NCBI GenBank assembly: GCA_014058105.1
Contig: JACGCM010000677.1
Coordinates: forward strand, 591,137-655,136
Length of the DNA: 64,000 nucleotides
DNA from: Kingdonia uniflora
Lineage: Eukaryota; Streptophyta; Magnoliopsida; Ranunculales; Circaeasteraceae
Direction: 5' to 3'
A program made the position numbers and the translations under genes. This document shows positions 12,016 to 24,640 of this stretch, piece after piece. The notes beneath the pieces are model-generated. The model saw only the letters and a list, made by a program, of their open reading frames with translations, had not been told where the DNA came from and searched no databases. Numbering within the stretch: position 1 is the first letter of the stretch; every line of letters starts with the position of its first letter.

Positions 12016-14083
12016 TCACTCAACGTTTAGCTCAGCACACTTTGCCTCCATGAGACCATTGCGTATCTGATCACTAATATCCCTGACGTGACCAGGGCCG
12101 TGGGGTAAGAAAACAGTTGTGTTCTTCGATGAGTTTCCAAGGTCTTTAATTGTGTCAAAGTACTGAGTGATCATGATCAGATCCATCACTTCCTTTGCTG
12201 AGGTTCCTTCTACTTTGTGAGAGAAGTTCAAGATGTTCTCTCTCAGTCCATCAGTGATTGCCTGCCTTTGTCTCGCCACTCCGACCCCGCCAAGGTACTT
12301 CGACTCTGCCTCTGCTTCCGCTCTCTTCACCTGGAGAATCTTTTCCGCTTCGCCTTTGTATACACTAGCAAGCTGAAGCCTTTGAGCTGCAACACAACAA
12401 AGTAACATTTAATTAGTTAAGTGGTGGTGCACAAAGGAATGATGGACAGTTAGGATTCACGGACTTTATAATCTGAGTTTGAACAAAAAAATACCAATGT
12501 AACTTAGTGGACAACCTACAAAACAGACATATAAAAGCCCCTTCTTTCCTTGAATATAGCGACAATCCTTCACATTCCTGTTATTTTCGTATATGACATC
12601 AGATACATAACCTAGCTAGTCCTAATGCCAACTACCCAATTAACTCTTCTTAGCAGTTATAATATATTGGTGTTAAGTATCCATAAGACCATAACCAATA
12701 AATAACAATAATAGTAATCATAACAACAATAAAAATAAGAGAGGGAGAAGAGAGGAACTAGATCACAAAATGAGTTAGAATTCCAAGTTCTCTTATTTCG
12801 AAACCACGGCCTCCAAAGATAATGATCCACGAGGTAGTCCTGATCCTGATCGTTCACTCTCAATCAGTTTAATTTTCTTGTTTTATACAGTCTTTTCATC
12901 TTCAAACCAGTCCAGGAAAAGTGAGGTTATTTATTTTTATTTTTTTAATGGAAATTGAATTTGAAGTTTCAAGGTTTTTTTATCCAGAAAATGAGAGAGA
13001 TCAAAAGAGAATTTAAGAGTGATCGACACCAAGTTTGAAATAAATCAAAGAGGAATCTTAAGAGATAAAATCTCGAGATAATGCCAATAGAAAGAAAACC
13101 CGAAGATATGCTGTATTAAAGGATTCATATATATATATTATTATTATTTTTTGGAGAAATTAAGACTGAGAAACTATAGAATGATAGACAATTATCAAGA
13201 GAGAAAATTCAGAATAATTTACACCTAGAAGCTAAAATAAAATCCCAAGGAAAATATTTGGATGGAAGGACTTTAAAGAAAATTAACGGTCAAAATATAC
13301 CAAAGGAGAACTCAGAAGAGAGAAAAATTGGATGGAGGAAATCTATAGGGACAAAAACCAAGAAATATAGAATTTAGAGAGAGCGTGGAGACTGAACATC
13401 TTGAGCTAGTAACTTGATTCAGCATCACATACTTTCCAAGTGCATTCAATTTTTCATGTCTCAGAAAACTGGTTGAAAGGTCACAAAGGACAGGTTACTC
13501 TTGTTGTCACAAGTGCCTAATTTCTGAACACAGTACTAATTTTGCAGACAGCACATGATGGATTTTTATTAGGGGAACCATAGAAACGAGTGTTTCACTT
13601 CACCACCCTAAACTGCAACTTAATCCGAGGAGCGCAACATACGCACTCCACTTGAACCTCCCTAAGATGAAAATTCCGCAAAACAAAAGTTTTTGAAAAA
13701 GAGACCAGTTCGTTCCGGAAGTATAGGTGATAAATTATGTCGTCAATAGTTACTTAAAAAAGTACATTCCTTTTACTGCATAACAGATAAAGAGGATTTG
13801 TTCCACTTATACCCCATAAAAGGCACAAAATATGGTCTAAGTTCTCCAGTAACACATAAAACGTAAAAATTTAAATATAAGGTTCGAACATAGAGCTCCT
13901 TCTTGTGCCTACATATATCAGAAATTCAAAGCATGTTCAGAAAATTTATTGATGCAAACATAAGTAAAGACGGAAAATCTTAATACCTGCATTTATCTCA
14001 TTCATTGCCTTGCGCACAGAGGCATCAGGAATAATATCAACCATCAGTATGTGCTCTATGCTATAACCATAGGCTCCCATGAC
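12016..14083 (-). pseudogene. Orphan HIR exons 4-5 (unit 1), reading frame intact
   Basis: Exon 4 is 14083-13987 and exon 5 is 12386-12016. Together they encode the second half of an HIR/band-7 protein: [17 protein letters not shown], then [36 protein letters not shown] and [17 protein letters not shown], ending in a normal stop. Splice sites and phases are intact. Exons 1-3 are missing from this unit; the nearest are at 41,217-44,268, about 27 kb upstream on the same strand. By itself this is a 5'-truncated duplicate. Unlike the unit 2 version it has no frameshift, so it could serve as a distant alternative 3' end if transcription reads through, which is inference. Confidence 0.85.
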
Positions 14084-17000
14084 CTGATACATGAATGGAC
14101 ATATCATAACTTACACCAGATGAAAATTCTCTAAGATTGCGCTGGGACCATGAGAAGAGAAGTGCAACCCAAAAGGTAAAACAATTTTTTTTTTCCTTTT
14201 AAATTTGGCAGGTTGTAATACAACAAGGATTACAATGTTCCGAAAAAGAAAGTAAAGCAGAAGAGTGCAAGCAAGGAAGTCCGGCACGAGTAAAGATGAC
14301 AATAGGGTCAGAAGAAAGGTGTAGATGATAGCTAAGATACACTTCACATAATATACGACAGATGATAACATGTTGAATAGAAAAGTCAAATGTTTTGGAG
14401 AATTTTTCACGATTCCTACCCCTCCATGCCTCAGATAAGCTTTAATATTATGCTTAGACTGGATGACTGGATAAAAAGGTCTACCGAAGCTTAGAATACT
14501 ATAAAAAAAAGTTACCAATTACTTTATCACTTACTTCAATTCACCTAAATTACATGTTCTTTAGTCCTAAAGTTTAGAAAAAAAATGCTAAGCACCTCTC
14601 ATCTTTTCAGGTAGAGTTTTAGCTTCTTTAGAGATCAAATAGGTTTGGGCCTGACAGATGTACCTTCGCATGCCATCTCATCTATTCACATTACATTCTT
14701 AATATGCAAGCCTAAACATTATTTCCTCCCTTTGAAATTCCATTTTCCCACAGTAGCTTATCTCCTTCCTTATTCCATTTTATCATTACCTTCTCATTTC
14801 CCTTCTTATGTAACTACCACAACAAATTTCAGATCTCATATTCCTTTCTCATGCTTTCTGCAAGTTTTCCCTGAGCCACAAGGTAACGAACTATTACTGT
14901 GGTGGATATCTTGAAGATTACATCCTGAACTCCATTAATGAATTTGCTTTAGGCTCGACAGATTGGCAGATTCTAACCATCTTTCTAGTTTAATTATGTA
15001 ATTTAATTGTTTGTCTACCATTAACGAACGTGGAGGAAAGACTTTTCAATGATTGACAGCTGATACCTGTGTTATCCCATTGCAAAGGAAATCAGGGTCA
15101 AATATTTTTGAGGACAAGGAGCTATGAAGAAGCATTTCCTATATGTTGACCTCGAAAATATCACTCACCAAGAGGAACTCAATAATAGTAAAATAATGAG
15201 AGGAAATTGTTAACTGGGTTTAGTTTGTACCGCAACTTATTTTCAATAGTTCGTGCTTATGAAGTAGGGGTGGATATACTTAGTATTTTAAGCAAAGAGT
15301 TTTCTTGGGTTAGAAGGTGAAAAAGAGGGTTAAAACCTCATTAGGACGTGCTTTTGTGTTTTGGCATTAGAATCAAATTTTGGAATTGGACAGCTCATCA
15401 CTTGTCGTGTCATATGGGCTCAAAATATCGAATATTGTGAGTGGACTACTCTAAAGTTTATCGCAGTAATTTATTAATTAAAAGCTACTTTTATGCAAAG
15501 AAATTCTTAGCTCCCGTGGAATTTCATAATTTCATTCTATCATAGGGACCCCTTACCCGTGGAGTGAAAATTCCCAGCTGACCAAAAGTTGGTTGGCACA
15601 TGTTACTTAAAAAGACATAAATACAACTCATGTGGCACAACCTCGTATGAGTACTACTTACATAGTAGTAAAGAATTTCCATCCTGTTTGGGACTAGTGT
15701 AAAGGAACCATCAGTTAACAAATAAACAACACGACTCACTAGCCATGTGATGTGAGGTACCCTGGTCAGTAATGATGCAAGGCGTCAGCACTGGTGCAAA
15801 TCCCCGTAATTGCTGCAATAGTCTAAGATGGACAGATGTGTGGAAAGCTAGTCTGTCTATGATTATAATATTAATATGGGTTTGCAACTAACTGATATCA
15901 AAGATAGTGTGGCTCACTATTGGCAGATGAGAATGTGAAGAATGGAAAAATTCAAAGGAGAATAGTGAAAATGGAATAAACTTTACCAGCTGAAGGACTG
16001 ATATCAATCTGATTAGATTATCCATTATTTCGGCTACTAACTCCGCTCCATCAATGACCACAACCATTTACAATCTCTGATCATCATGGTCATTGACCCC
16101 ATAACCATTTGTTGGAATATGGCATTTTTAACAAGTGTAGAGTAGCTTTAAATACGTACAGAGTAAGAAGTCATAGTTGAATTGCAACTCTAATAACCCT
16201 TAACAGTTATGTAAACAGACTGAAAACAGGCAGAGGATATGCTGCAAGACTCTGCGCATGCTGAAAACAGGCAAAGGATATGCTACAAGACTCTGCGCAT
16301 GTTGTTATTCGTACTCAGGTTGGAGTCCCATAAAACATATAGTTATTGATGCTTTATACACTTCAGATCAAGCATAACCACAGTGATAATTAGTGCCAAA
16401 AGAGACAAAGTGTGACTAACTCCTCCTTTGGTTCTAAAAATATAAAAAGTCATCTGACTTGCCAGAAATAGAACGATCTCTAGGTGAGGCCTGAAAATCT
16501 CACAATGAAGAACAAGAACTATTTATCGTATGGGTATACATCTCTAACAAAGTAACCCATAATTGTGTGACGGTCTCGAGCTACATAAACACCTAATAAA
16601 TCCATTTTCCCTTTGAATCAAACAACTATCTTAAGCCCAATACTGAACTTAAGTTCCCAGCTAGCCTATGTAGGATTCTTGATATCTATTTTGTGAGCCA
16701 GACCATCGTAATAGCAGTTTAATGGCAACTTCCCAATTACAACTACCTTGCCCATGATGGAAAAACAGTACTATCTACTTTTTGCACAATCAACGCATAC
16801 ACTGGAATCATATCACCAAAGGGGCAATCAGAATTTTGGTCTATGTGAAGCAATTTGAATAAAATACAATCAATGATTTGGAAACAACCTCTACAAGTAA
16901 GTAAAGTTGGAAAAAAGTCCTCACAATTAGAAAAGGAAAGTGCGTACCCTTATCCACGAGTTAGATTATCTTTGAAAAATTCCATCAGGTATCAACGAAG

Positions 17001-17100
17001 GCGTTAAAAATACCAGCAATGATCTATGAAGACCTTCTGTAGCATCATTACAGTGAACAAGGGTGTAGGAACCCAATATAAGGACTATTCACGGGCCTGG
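14084..17100. other. Former HIR intron 3 sequence, unit 1
   Basis: No coding exon is recognised. It corresponds to the start of the large HIR intron in unit 2 and is homologous, with roughly 70-80% similarity by eye, to 37,099-40,390. A 41-bp direct repeat is at 16,220-16,301. Open frames here (for example near 14,111-14,518 and 14,645-14,914) are not family members I recognise and look fortuitous. Confidence 0.6.
16220..16301. repeat. 41-bp direct repeat, two copies
   Basis: Two adjacent 41-bp units beginning CTGAAAACAGGC and ending CTCTGCGCATG differ at only two positions. The same pair is at 33,149-33,230. Confidence 0.9.
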
Positions 17101-17109
17101 AGATCATTG

Positions 17110-17640
17110 TCAAAAAAGAAGAGTTTCGCTATGAATACTGTACTCAGATAGTTGGGAATGGGAAAACAACAATGTTATGGCAAGACCCCTGGCTAGAATG
17201 TGGTACCTTAAGTTTGAAATTCAGCTCCAATATCTAACTTCTATCAGGCCTAAATCAAGTTACTACAGTCAATGCAATTATTACTAATCAAGGTAAATGG
17301 ATTGAACCTCCTAGAAGAATAAGAACAAAGGAGCTTAAGCTTATATGGACATATGTTCAGGAACATAACACTCCTGACATCCAAGAAGAGGATGTTACTG
17401 TGCAGAAGCTAACTACAATCGGAAAATTTACTTCCAAATCTGCTTGGTCAGCTCTAAGAACTCATTTCTCTCCTCCTGAATAGCACAGTAGTATGGGATG
17501 TTGATGCAGCTCGTAGAAACTCATTTATATTCTGACATATGCTCAGAAATAGATTAAAGACGATATTTTTTGGTCAAAATTAGAAAAATAGCTCCTTATG
17601 CAAGGCCTTAGAAGAAAATAGAGATCATTGCCCATATTCT
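17110..17640 (+). mobile_element. LINE fragment (end of RT / zf-RVT region), degraded
   Basis: The frame contains [17 protein letters not shown], the usual start of the zinc-binding region after plant LINE reverse transcriptase, and farther on [13 protein letters not shown]. Stops and a frameshift interrupt it. Only a short 3' part of the element is present. A copy sits in unit 2 at about 34,038-34,568. Confidence 0.7.
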
Positions 17641-18021
17641 GATAATGTGTAGACAAGAATTCTAACCTGGGTTAGCATTTGCAGACCTGTGCAAAAGTGA
17701 AATGAAGAAATCAACTGGACTAATTGTTAAAAAATATCTACAATACAATTACGAAAAGTATATGCTTCTTAATAAAACTAAGATAGGAGATATGAGAAAG
17801 TTGTTTTGATTGTTGTAGAGAAGAGGTTGAAGAGATAAGGGTAAAAATGGAAAGTTGCATATATATTTTCTTAATAGAAGTGGGACAGTTTGGTAAGGAC
17901 CACCTTCATTCGGTGGTCAGCAAAATAGGACTCCTCTCCTCTTTCTCTTAAACTTCACACACAGCTTACGTTAGCTACCCCTTCATGCTCCTTGCGCAAT
18001 TTAGCATCCGCACCAAAACCT

Positions 18022-21000
18022 TCATTCCTCGATTTCATCATTTCTCATCGATGGCGACGAAACCAACGACTCTGATTCAACTGAGACGAATTTAGCATCC
18101 GGTGCTTGCTTCTGCTCTTCATCAGTTAAGACTCCACCCTCCACTAACCATACCTGTTGTTACTTTAGAATTTACGATGCGTTTTATTTAATACTATTTA
18201 ATATGAGCGAAAACTGGTGTTGATTTCTCGAAATTACTGCAAGGGTGTATAATATAGTGACTGGTTAAGTTTAAGTATGTTTTTGTTGTTTCTGTTTACC
18301 TTGTTACTGTTTATACCATGATATGATTCTTTAGATCTTGTGTCATAACCTTTTCTGGAAATAAATCATTACCTTTTGTCTGGGACTAGTTGAGAAGACC
18401 AACTTGCTCGACAAATCTTTAGGCAGTCGTAGTTTAAGCTTCTCATAATCATCCTTGTGCGCCACAGCTACCTGTTGAAGTTAAAAAACAAAATTGCATT
18501 AATTGCAGTATAAAAATATACATGAATTTGTAGAATTGCAATGCAGAGAAATATTAGAATGTGATGATATTTGATGGTGGATAAAGTTCAGTTAGAGAGT
18601 GAGAAAGAAAGAGAGAAAGACAGAGATGCAAAAAATAATTGAATATCACCTGGATTCCTTTGTGGCACAAAGCTTCTATAATAGCACAAACAACCTTAGA
18701 AGGCTTTCCTCTAAGAAGTACTTCTTGTGTTCCTTGTGGGATGCTATTAAGTACTACTGCAACGGCTAATGTGCTTCCATCCACAATTCTAATCTTGAGA
18801 TTTGGGTGTTTTTGGATATAAAGTTCACCATTTCCGTTCAAATCTTCACCCTATTGAAGAGCGAAAATGTGAAATTGTAATTTATAATGTTTTCCATTAT
18901 AATTAACGTTGAAACATCTTTGTTATTTAATGCCTTCAAGTCTAGTTAACAATATGAACTTGCCTGATTAAGTAGACCCAGACTGAACACCTTCACTCCT
19001 GCTTCCTCAGCTTTTAGTATAGCTTTCTCAATCATGCCATTAATTTTCTCTCTTTGCCATGGTAAGAAAAACTACAAAACGGGAAAATGTATATGTTAGT
19101 ACTTGCTCCAAACACAATTGCTAAAGCATATATATATATATATATATATATAAGTGGTCTCTCTCTCATGTATTAGTACTTGTTATGCTGATACTAGAGA
19201 TGTATCATGCATGTATAGGCATATATGTAAGTGTTTCTTACTTGGAAACTATATCTTGGTATTGCCCATGTTTGCATTTTGAGATCATTGAAGACATGCC
19301 TCTCCACAGTAAAGACTGAGTCATAAACCCAGCTCAGCAACATACATCCATATGTTACTGGCCATAACATCCACATAAACCATTTGGAAGCGTAGGGACC
19401 CGATGCCAATGACGGAAATCCTGGTCGCAGATGGTAGATAGATTCAAGTGTAGTAGGATGCATCAAGTAAACGGCATCTGGAGTCTCAGTCTTTCCTTTG
19501 AGAGAGGTTTCGTATACTTTATCTGTTGATACGTCCATGGTACCATACAAGTAATCGTAGAAAGGCATGAACAACGATAAATTGGTTCGGAACTGAGTGT
19601 GGTGAAGCGAGTGGAACCTGTTGGGACAAAAAACATAATAAAAAATAAATATAAATCTTATCAAAACTACGAGTTGGTAGCTACAAAGCACTGAGGATGT
19701 ACATCATGCAAGAAAATATGTACAAAATCAATAATGTTTGAGAGAATTTAATTCCTGCGACTAGATTTCCCCGTCAAACTTTCTTCAGATTTTCCCTCGG
19801 GCCGCTGTAGTGAGGCTTAATGCTCCTATTATTACTCATATAACAAAAACGGCCAAATACTGTGTTTCGTTTATGTAAACAAAAATCCATTATTTAGAAG
19901 GAAAATTATCTTTTCAATTCTAGAGGCCCTAATGCCTCCTGAAAGATTTTCTTCCTCAGGGTATTATTGTATTACTAGTTCTCAAATCCTATTTTATATT
20001 TCACTTTCCAAGACTAGTAATAGCTAATTGTTTGATTTGAGGATGGATGAACACATTACTTGTGTTTTAGCAACTATTTAAGAGCATCCACAGCAGAAAA
20101 ACACAAAAAATATCTTTATCAAACTCTCTATGTTGAATTTTTTTTAAGCTTTAGCCACTCTCTCTCATTCATAGCTAGAGAGGGGAGAGAAAATAACTAG
20201 CCACATAGGCGAATTGCTTGCGCAGATATTCTATTTTCGAAACCAATTAATAGGTGAAAGTGTTTGGAAAAGAAAAACTCCTCTAACAAATAGATTTATT
20301 TACACATCATCTTTGTAGTTTGCTATTTTGATGAGTTTGTTTGTTTTTTTTTTTAAATTCAAAGCTCTCAATCCACCTAAATCTCCTAGCCATAAAATAG
20401 CTAGGCTACTGTGGATGCTCTAACTACTGGGTTAAGTAAAATTATTTACTGCATGTTTCTAGGATTTAAAACTTGGCATTGAGCTCAACCCAGAAAGCTT
20501 CCTCCCCATTACTTTATGCTCGATTGAATTTTAAGATTTACATGGCACATACTTTTCTTAGTTTTGTGGATTTGGTTATGTTGATTTTCTTAGTTTTCTC
20601 AAGCGCTTCCCTTCTGAAAATGAGGCTGTCATAGACGATAGCCTGATGAAATGTTCATGTTAGAGGCCCTCATTGAAATAGCCTGAAGGCTTAAAGGTTT
20701 TTTTTTCTTTCTTTCTTTCTGTAATAGTGGCTTTCAAGGTGAGCCAATTTTTCACTTTCCAAAATCTAGCTCTTAAACTAATTGACGGGAGCGAGGACTT
20801 ACGATGGGGTATACATGATGTACTTCAAGGACGGAAAGACATCAAAGAGCCATTTTGGAATCAGCTCAAAGTTGCAGTGTCCCATGCTGTTCATGAAATC
20901 GACAAAGGTGATGTACCCCAGCTCTGATGCAATTGAAGCAGTGCCAGTGAACACTGGAATCACCATGGGGATTCCAAATAGAACAAAGTACATTATATGT

Positions 21001-22462
21001 TCTGCAAATGGATGAACAACAGCTGCACCACAAACAAAAGCGTTAATTAATTACTTGAACATAATTCAAAGTTACATGAGATAAGGTTAATATTACCTGT
21101 TACGGGTTCAGTAACGATGGAGGAATGATGATGGGAGTGGTAGCGAGAGTAGAGGAAGTGATGGTGCAGTGCTCTGTGAAGCCAATAGTAGAGGAACTCT
21201 GTTGGGCCTACGTGAAGGAGAGTTGTGAAAATTATACCATCTGTTCGCCATAATGGTAGTTTTGTAGCTCTGGGAAATAGAAAAATCGCCCCATAAAATA
21301 GAACACCGTTTAGAAGGATCAGATCATCCCTGTCAATTCCATTCCTCAATGTCACTTCATTTACGCGTAAAATAATAAAGATCATCATATAAACTAATGT
21401 CACCATCAACATTGCTCTAAGAGCATATACAGCAGCTAGGTGGTTCAAACTCACATTTTCCTCCCAAACAGTAACCAACCCAGAAAAAGTTCTGCTTCTC
21501 CATTCCACATGTCCATTAGGAAAAATATTTTGGGGAGATTTTATGGATTTTTATTTTATATATTTGTTAATATTAATTATAAGAATATAAGAGAAGTTTC
21601 CTCACTCTATGTATGTAATTAATTAAATCTATTATTAAAGGTGTTTGGAGGATCTAAATGACAGAGGTTAAATGTAATTAATTGCATGGGTTAAAATGGA
21701 AAAGCGCCTATGACACAGCAGTTTGAATCCCACTCTTTTAGTTTGTTTTAACTTAACCAATTACTAAATCACATGGGGGGCAAGGGAGAGGAGAGAGAAA
21801 ATGAAAAATAATGCCCTGCGGGTCTCTGAACCGACCCTCAGGGTGAGTTTGCTTGGCGAAGTTACCCTACTGTTGTGATTGTGAGGTGGTTTTCAAAAAG
21901 GATACTACTGCATATGCTCTAATGGTTAAAACAAGAATTACTCAGAAATACCATAATAAGATGTAAAAACTAACCAATTTCTTTCTCGGTCGATTTGTTC
22001 GAATTCGATAGACTTGTCTAGTATCCTGTGCTTGCTTTGGACAGTTTTCAGACGAGCCAAGCTTATCCATGCTTGGTGGTGAATCACCCTCCATAGCAAA
22101 TATGGAAGGATCAACAACCCTGTTGTGTCCCTCTGCCCTTCTTCCTTTGAGAAATATGAATACAAACTGTATGCTATTCCCGGTGCCAAAACCGCGTACT
22201 ACAACCACGCCAAAGCCACAAAAAACAAATCAAAACAAGAAAATCTCATTTTTGCTCATGTTTATGTGCAACACTTTTCGGATCACATTAGCATTTTGAG
22301 TCCTGTCGACTATCTGAATCTTAACTGGATTACTAGCACAAAATTCAGCTGACAAAATACTTCAAATGAAAACTTTCATGAATATAGTAAAAATGAGAGT
22401 ACCTTAAAGTTCCCAAGCTTCTTCCATGGCCAGTCAGTTAAAGGGCCTGGTTTGGAAGCCAT
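18022..22462 (-). CDS. Chimeric CER1-like gene with C-terminus replaced (unit 2)
   Basis: Exons 1-8 match the complete copy: 22462-22403, 22198-21975, 21329-21097, 21022-20803, 19617-19242, 19071-18964, 18850-18650 and 18471-18373. Exon 9 starts at 18,153 but after 18 codons (ending QAP) meets the duplication junction. The frame stays open for 25 more codons antisense to a photolyase-like first exon and stops at 18,024-18,022. The predicted protein is 550 aa. It keeps all histidine clusters and lacks the last 94 residues of the WAX2/CER1 C-terminal domain. One clear residue change, F to S in exon 4, separates it from copy 1. It may be a dying duplicate or a chimeric gene; there is no evidence of expression. 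The native 3' UTR and poly(A) region are lost. Confidence 0.8.
18051..18095 (+). pseudogene. Photolyase-like first-exon stub at the unit junction
   Basis: ATG plus 13 codons (MATKPTTLIQLRRI) match the start of the photolyase-like pseudogene at 34,978 and are then cut by the duplication junction, which immediately creates TAG. It is the right-hand end of unit 1. Confidence 0.85.
18089..18101. other. Duplication junction with 13-bp templated filler
   Basis: The junction carries AATTTAGCATCCG, which also occurs at 17,998-18,010, 91 bp upstream on the same strand. Its left end overlaps the photolyase-like exon (GACGAATT) and its right end overlaps CER1 exon 9 (TCCGG), leaving about 6 bases (18,093-18,098) explained by neither parent. 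Confidence 0.85.
20082..20420. mobile_element. Harbinger MITE, unit 2 copy
   Basis: Same insertion as 3242-3580, with identical TIRs and TAA target duplication, in intron 4 of the chimeric CER1-like gene. Confidence 0.85.
21421..21919. mobile_element. Second Harbinger-type MITE, unit 2 copy
   Basis: Same insertion as 4581-5081, 2 bp shorter, in intron 2 of the chimeric CER1-like gene. Confidence 0.85.
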
Positions 22463-23427
22463 CTTTTTCTTTCTTTCTTCCTCAAGATTTTGATGATGGG
22501 TATTGTTATCAGACTATCTTTCCTATAGGAACTTATAAATATGCATGTTAAATGGGTTCTAGTGTAATTCTTTGAACTGTTAGGTCTTAATACTAAATAT
22601 AACTTACAAGCAGTTGGATGCATTTTAATTTCTGGTTGGAGAACATAAATGACTCTCATGCATTGTACGTCAGACTATTAATTCCAACAACTCATCTTTC
22701 AAATATTTTTTTCTTAGCCCATAGTAGTTCAAACAATGCAGGGTACAAAGTGAAGATGGCATTGTGTTTGTTGGGGATTATTAAGAGTTGAAGATGGCTA
22801 TGCAGTTTAAAAAGGTATATAGAAATGTATCATGTTAGATATAACTACTGTGCGGCAGTATTGAAAACATGTATCCTTAAATACAAGAAATGTAATGTTC
22901 TGTGCAACGTGTTCATGCCCCAGATCATAGACTACAAGTTATGTTTTGGCTTCACAAAGGGATATAGTATTTTTCGTTGGCGTATCAAGATTACCTAAAA
23001 CTTAGTCTATATCTACCAAGAGGATTCTACTTTCGTAAATATGAATAGACATGCAAATACGGGTCAATGAGTTTATATGTACCTAAATGAAAATGATTGT
23101 TAACTAACACATACTACTGTATACAGCCTTTCTTGCTCAAGACATCCTCTACAGTTTATTTCGCTTAAGCTCAACCTTTATGGTTTGCAGTCTGCCGCGT
23201 AACGCGTAACGACATGATTATATATAGTGTGGTATCATCATGAAGACCAACAACTTCAACTGCATTGCAGTTGAATTCAATATTTGATCAGCTTGCCGTA
23301 GCTCTTGAGTTCATACAGTATCATATAGTGTTTTTTGCTAGTCAATACCCTATACAATATTATATAGTTGCACATTATAGACATCTTCAATTTTATGGTT
23401 TAGTTGGACAGTTGAATGTTAGCATCA

Positions 23428-23638
23428 ATTTTTTATTTTATTTTATTTTTATTTTTTTGTAGCTAGGGGTACACGGCCATCTGGTCCGCGAACAATCAAT
23501 TCCCGACTAGATACTTTGAGGCTTGTACAATAGTCTGCAAATCACACGAACTAGGCAAGCCGACACAAGACCGGCGGGATCATACCAACTTTGAGGGCCA
23601 CACATAAGTGAGAATTGAACCCTTGACCTCCCGATGGT
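23428..23638 (-). mobile_element. SINE-like retroposon, unit 2 copy
   Basis: Same insertion as 6591-6793, with 13-bp target duplications at 23,415-23,427 and 23,639-23,651. This copy retains 8 bases (ATCTGGTC) missing from unit 1. Confidence 0.75.
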
Positions 23639-24093
23639 AATGTTAGCATCATTAGAGATTGGTATACAAATAACTACCTTTTTAGTTTAGACTTTAGACT
23701 TCACAATGAGCGGGGAATAAAATTCGAGACAAATTCTATTTTATTGTTGATATCTAAGACTAATTTTGTCCTACATTAATGTAATACACACGCATGATTA
23801 TCAAATCATGTTTTCCACTATCATCAACGCTTTTTGTCGTAAAAACAATTATGCGATTTCACACTATGAGTCAAAACTAGTTTTACAAACATGTATAATG
23901 TAACCACATTTTGTTCAAAGACCGTCAATAGTTTTCAGCAATTCAGGCTTCAGATTCAACAACAAAAAAAACCTAGGGTTTTAGGATTTTGCTTCATATT
24001 TTGCATTTAGGCTTCAGAATAAAACAATAAAGTATTTAGAATCAGCAAAAAAACATAAAAATGGCCCCTAGGTAGGTAAAAGACCTAGACTTA

Positions 24094-24425
24094 GAGCATC
24101 CACAACAGCCTCCCTAAACTTATTTTAGGGAGGCAAAAAATAATAAATGACTTAGAGCAACTGGTGTAGGCTCTCTATAGTTAAAATAAAGAAGAGAAAA
24201 ATACTAAAAATCATATTTTAGCCTCCCTAGTTGGGTAGTTATCTTAGTTTCAATACTCTCTCTCCAGCGGAGAGGTTTTTTTTTTTTGATGTGTTTTTTT
24301 TTTTGTAGGGAGTCTACTATATCCACGATATCAAATTTGGGTAACCATAATCATAAAGAGGCATATGCTATATCGACGATATCAAATTTGGGTTGAGTAA
24401 TCTGAAACATAATCATAGGGAGGCG
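24094..24425. promoter_or_regulatory. Rearranged photolyase promoter block, unit 2 version
   Basis: After the shared MITE-like start, this copy has about 150 bp absent from unit 1. That segment begins GACTTAGAGCAACTGGTG, contains TTAGCCTCCCTAG, and ends in two T-runs. The repeated CGATATCAAATTTGGG blocks follow, spaced differently. It could be a second small MITE or a remnant that unit 1 lost. Confidence 0.5.
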
Positions 24426-24640
24426 CTTCCTAACCTTTCCCGAGTTTTGTCTTTGTGTAGTAGGGTCCACAGAACTAGAGTGTCTAGTGAGAGGAAGTAA
24501 GTAATCTCTTAGAGCATCACACCGTGACGTCCGAGCAGATAGGTCCCAAATCCAGGTGGCAAAGTTTTCTCCACCATGAGCTGAGGATTCGCAAACAGTC
24601 CTTTAACATCCGCACTCAAACCTTGATTCCTGAACCAATA

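Larger units (their letters stand above)
1266..18092. repeat. Tandem duplication unit 1 (about 16.8 kb)
   Basis: This block is repeated almost exactly at 18,099-35,019. Exons, introns, MITEs, SINEs and the LINE fragment recur in the same order with a coordinate offset drifting from +16,832 to about +16,928. The left edge lies inside CER1-like exon 9 and the right edge inside a photolyase-like first exon. Unit 1 keeps the full 3' end of the CER1-like gene because that part lies outside the block. Confidence 0.95.
22463..24640. promoter_or_regulatory. Divergent upstream region, unit 2
   Basis: Counterpart of 5625-7694. It contains the SINE at 23,428-23,638 and the altered photolyase-proximal block. 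No gene is seen. Confidence 0.45.

Noticed and set aside
14111..14518. 135-codon hydrophobic minus-strand frame
   Set aside because: It lies in former HIR intron, has no recognisable domain, and the other copy (31,061-31,447) is frameshifted with no sign of constraint.
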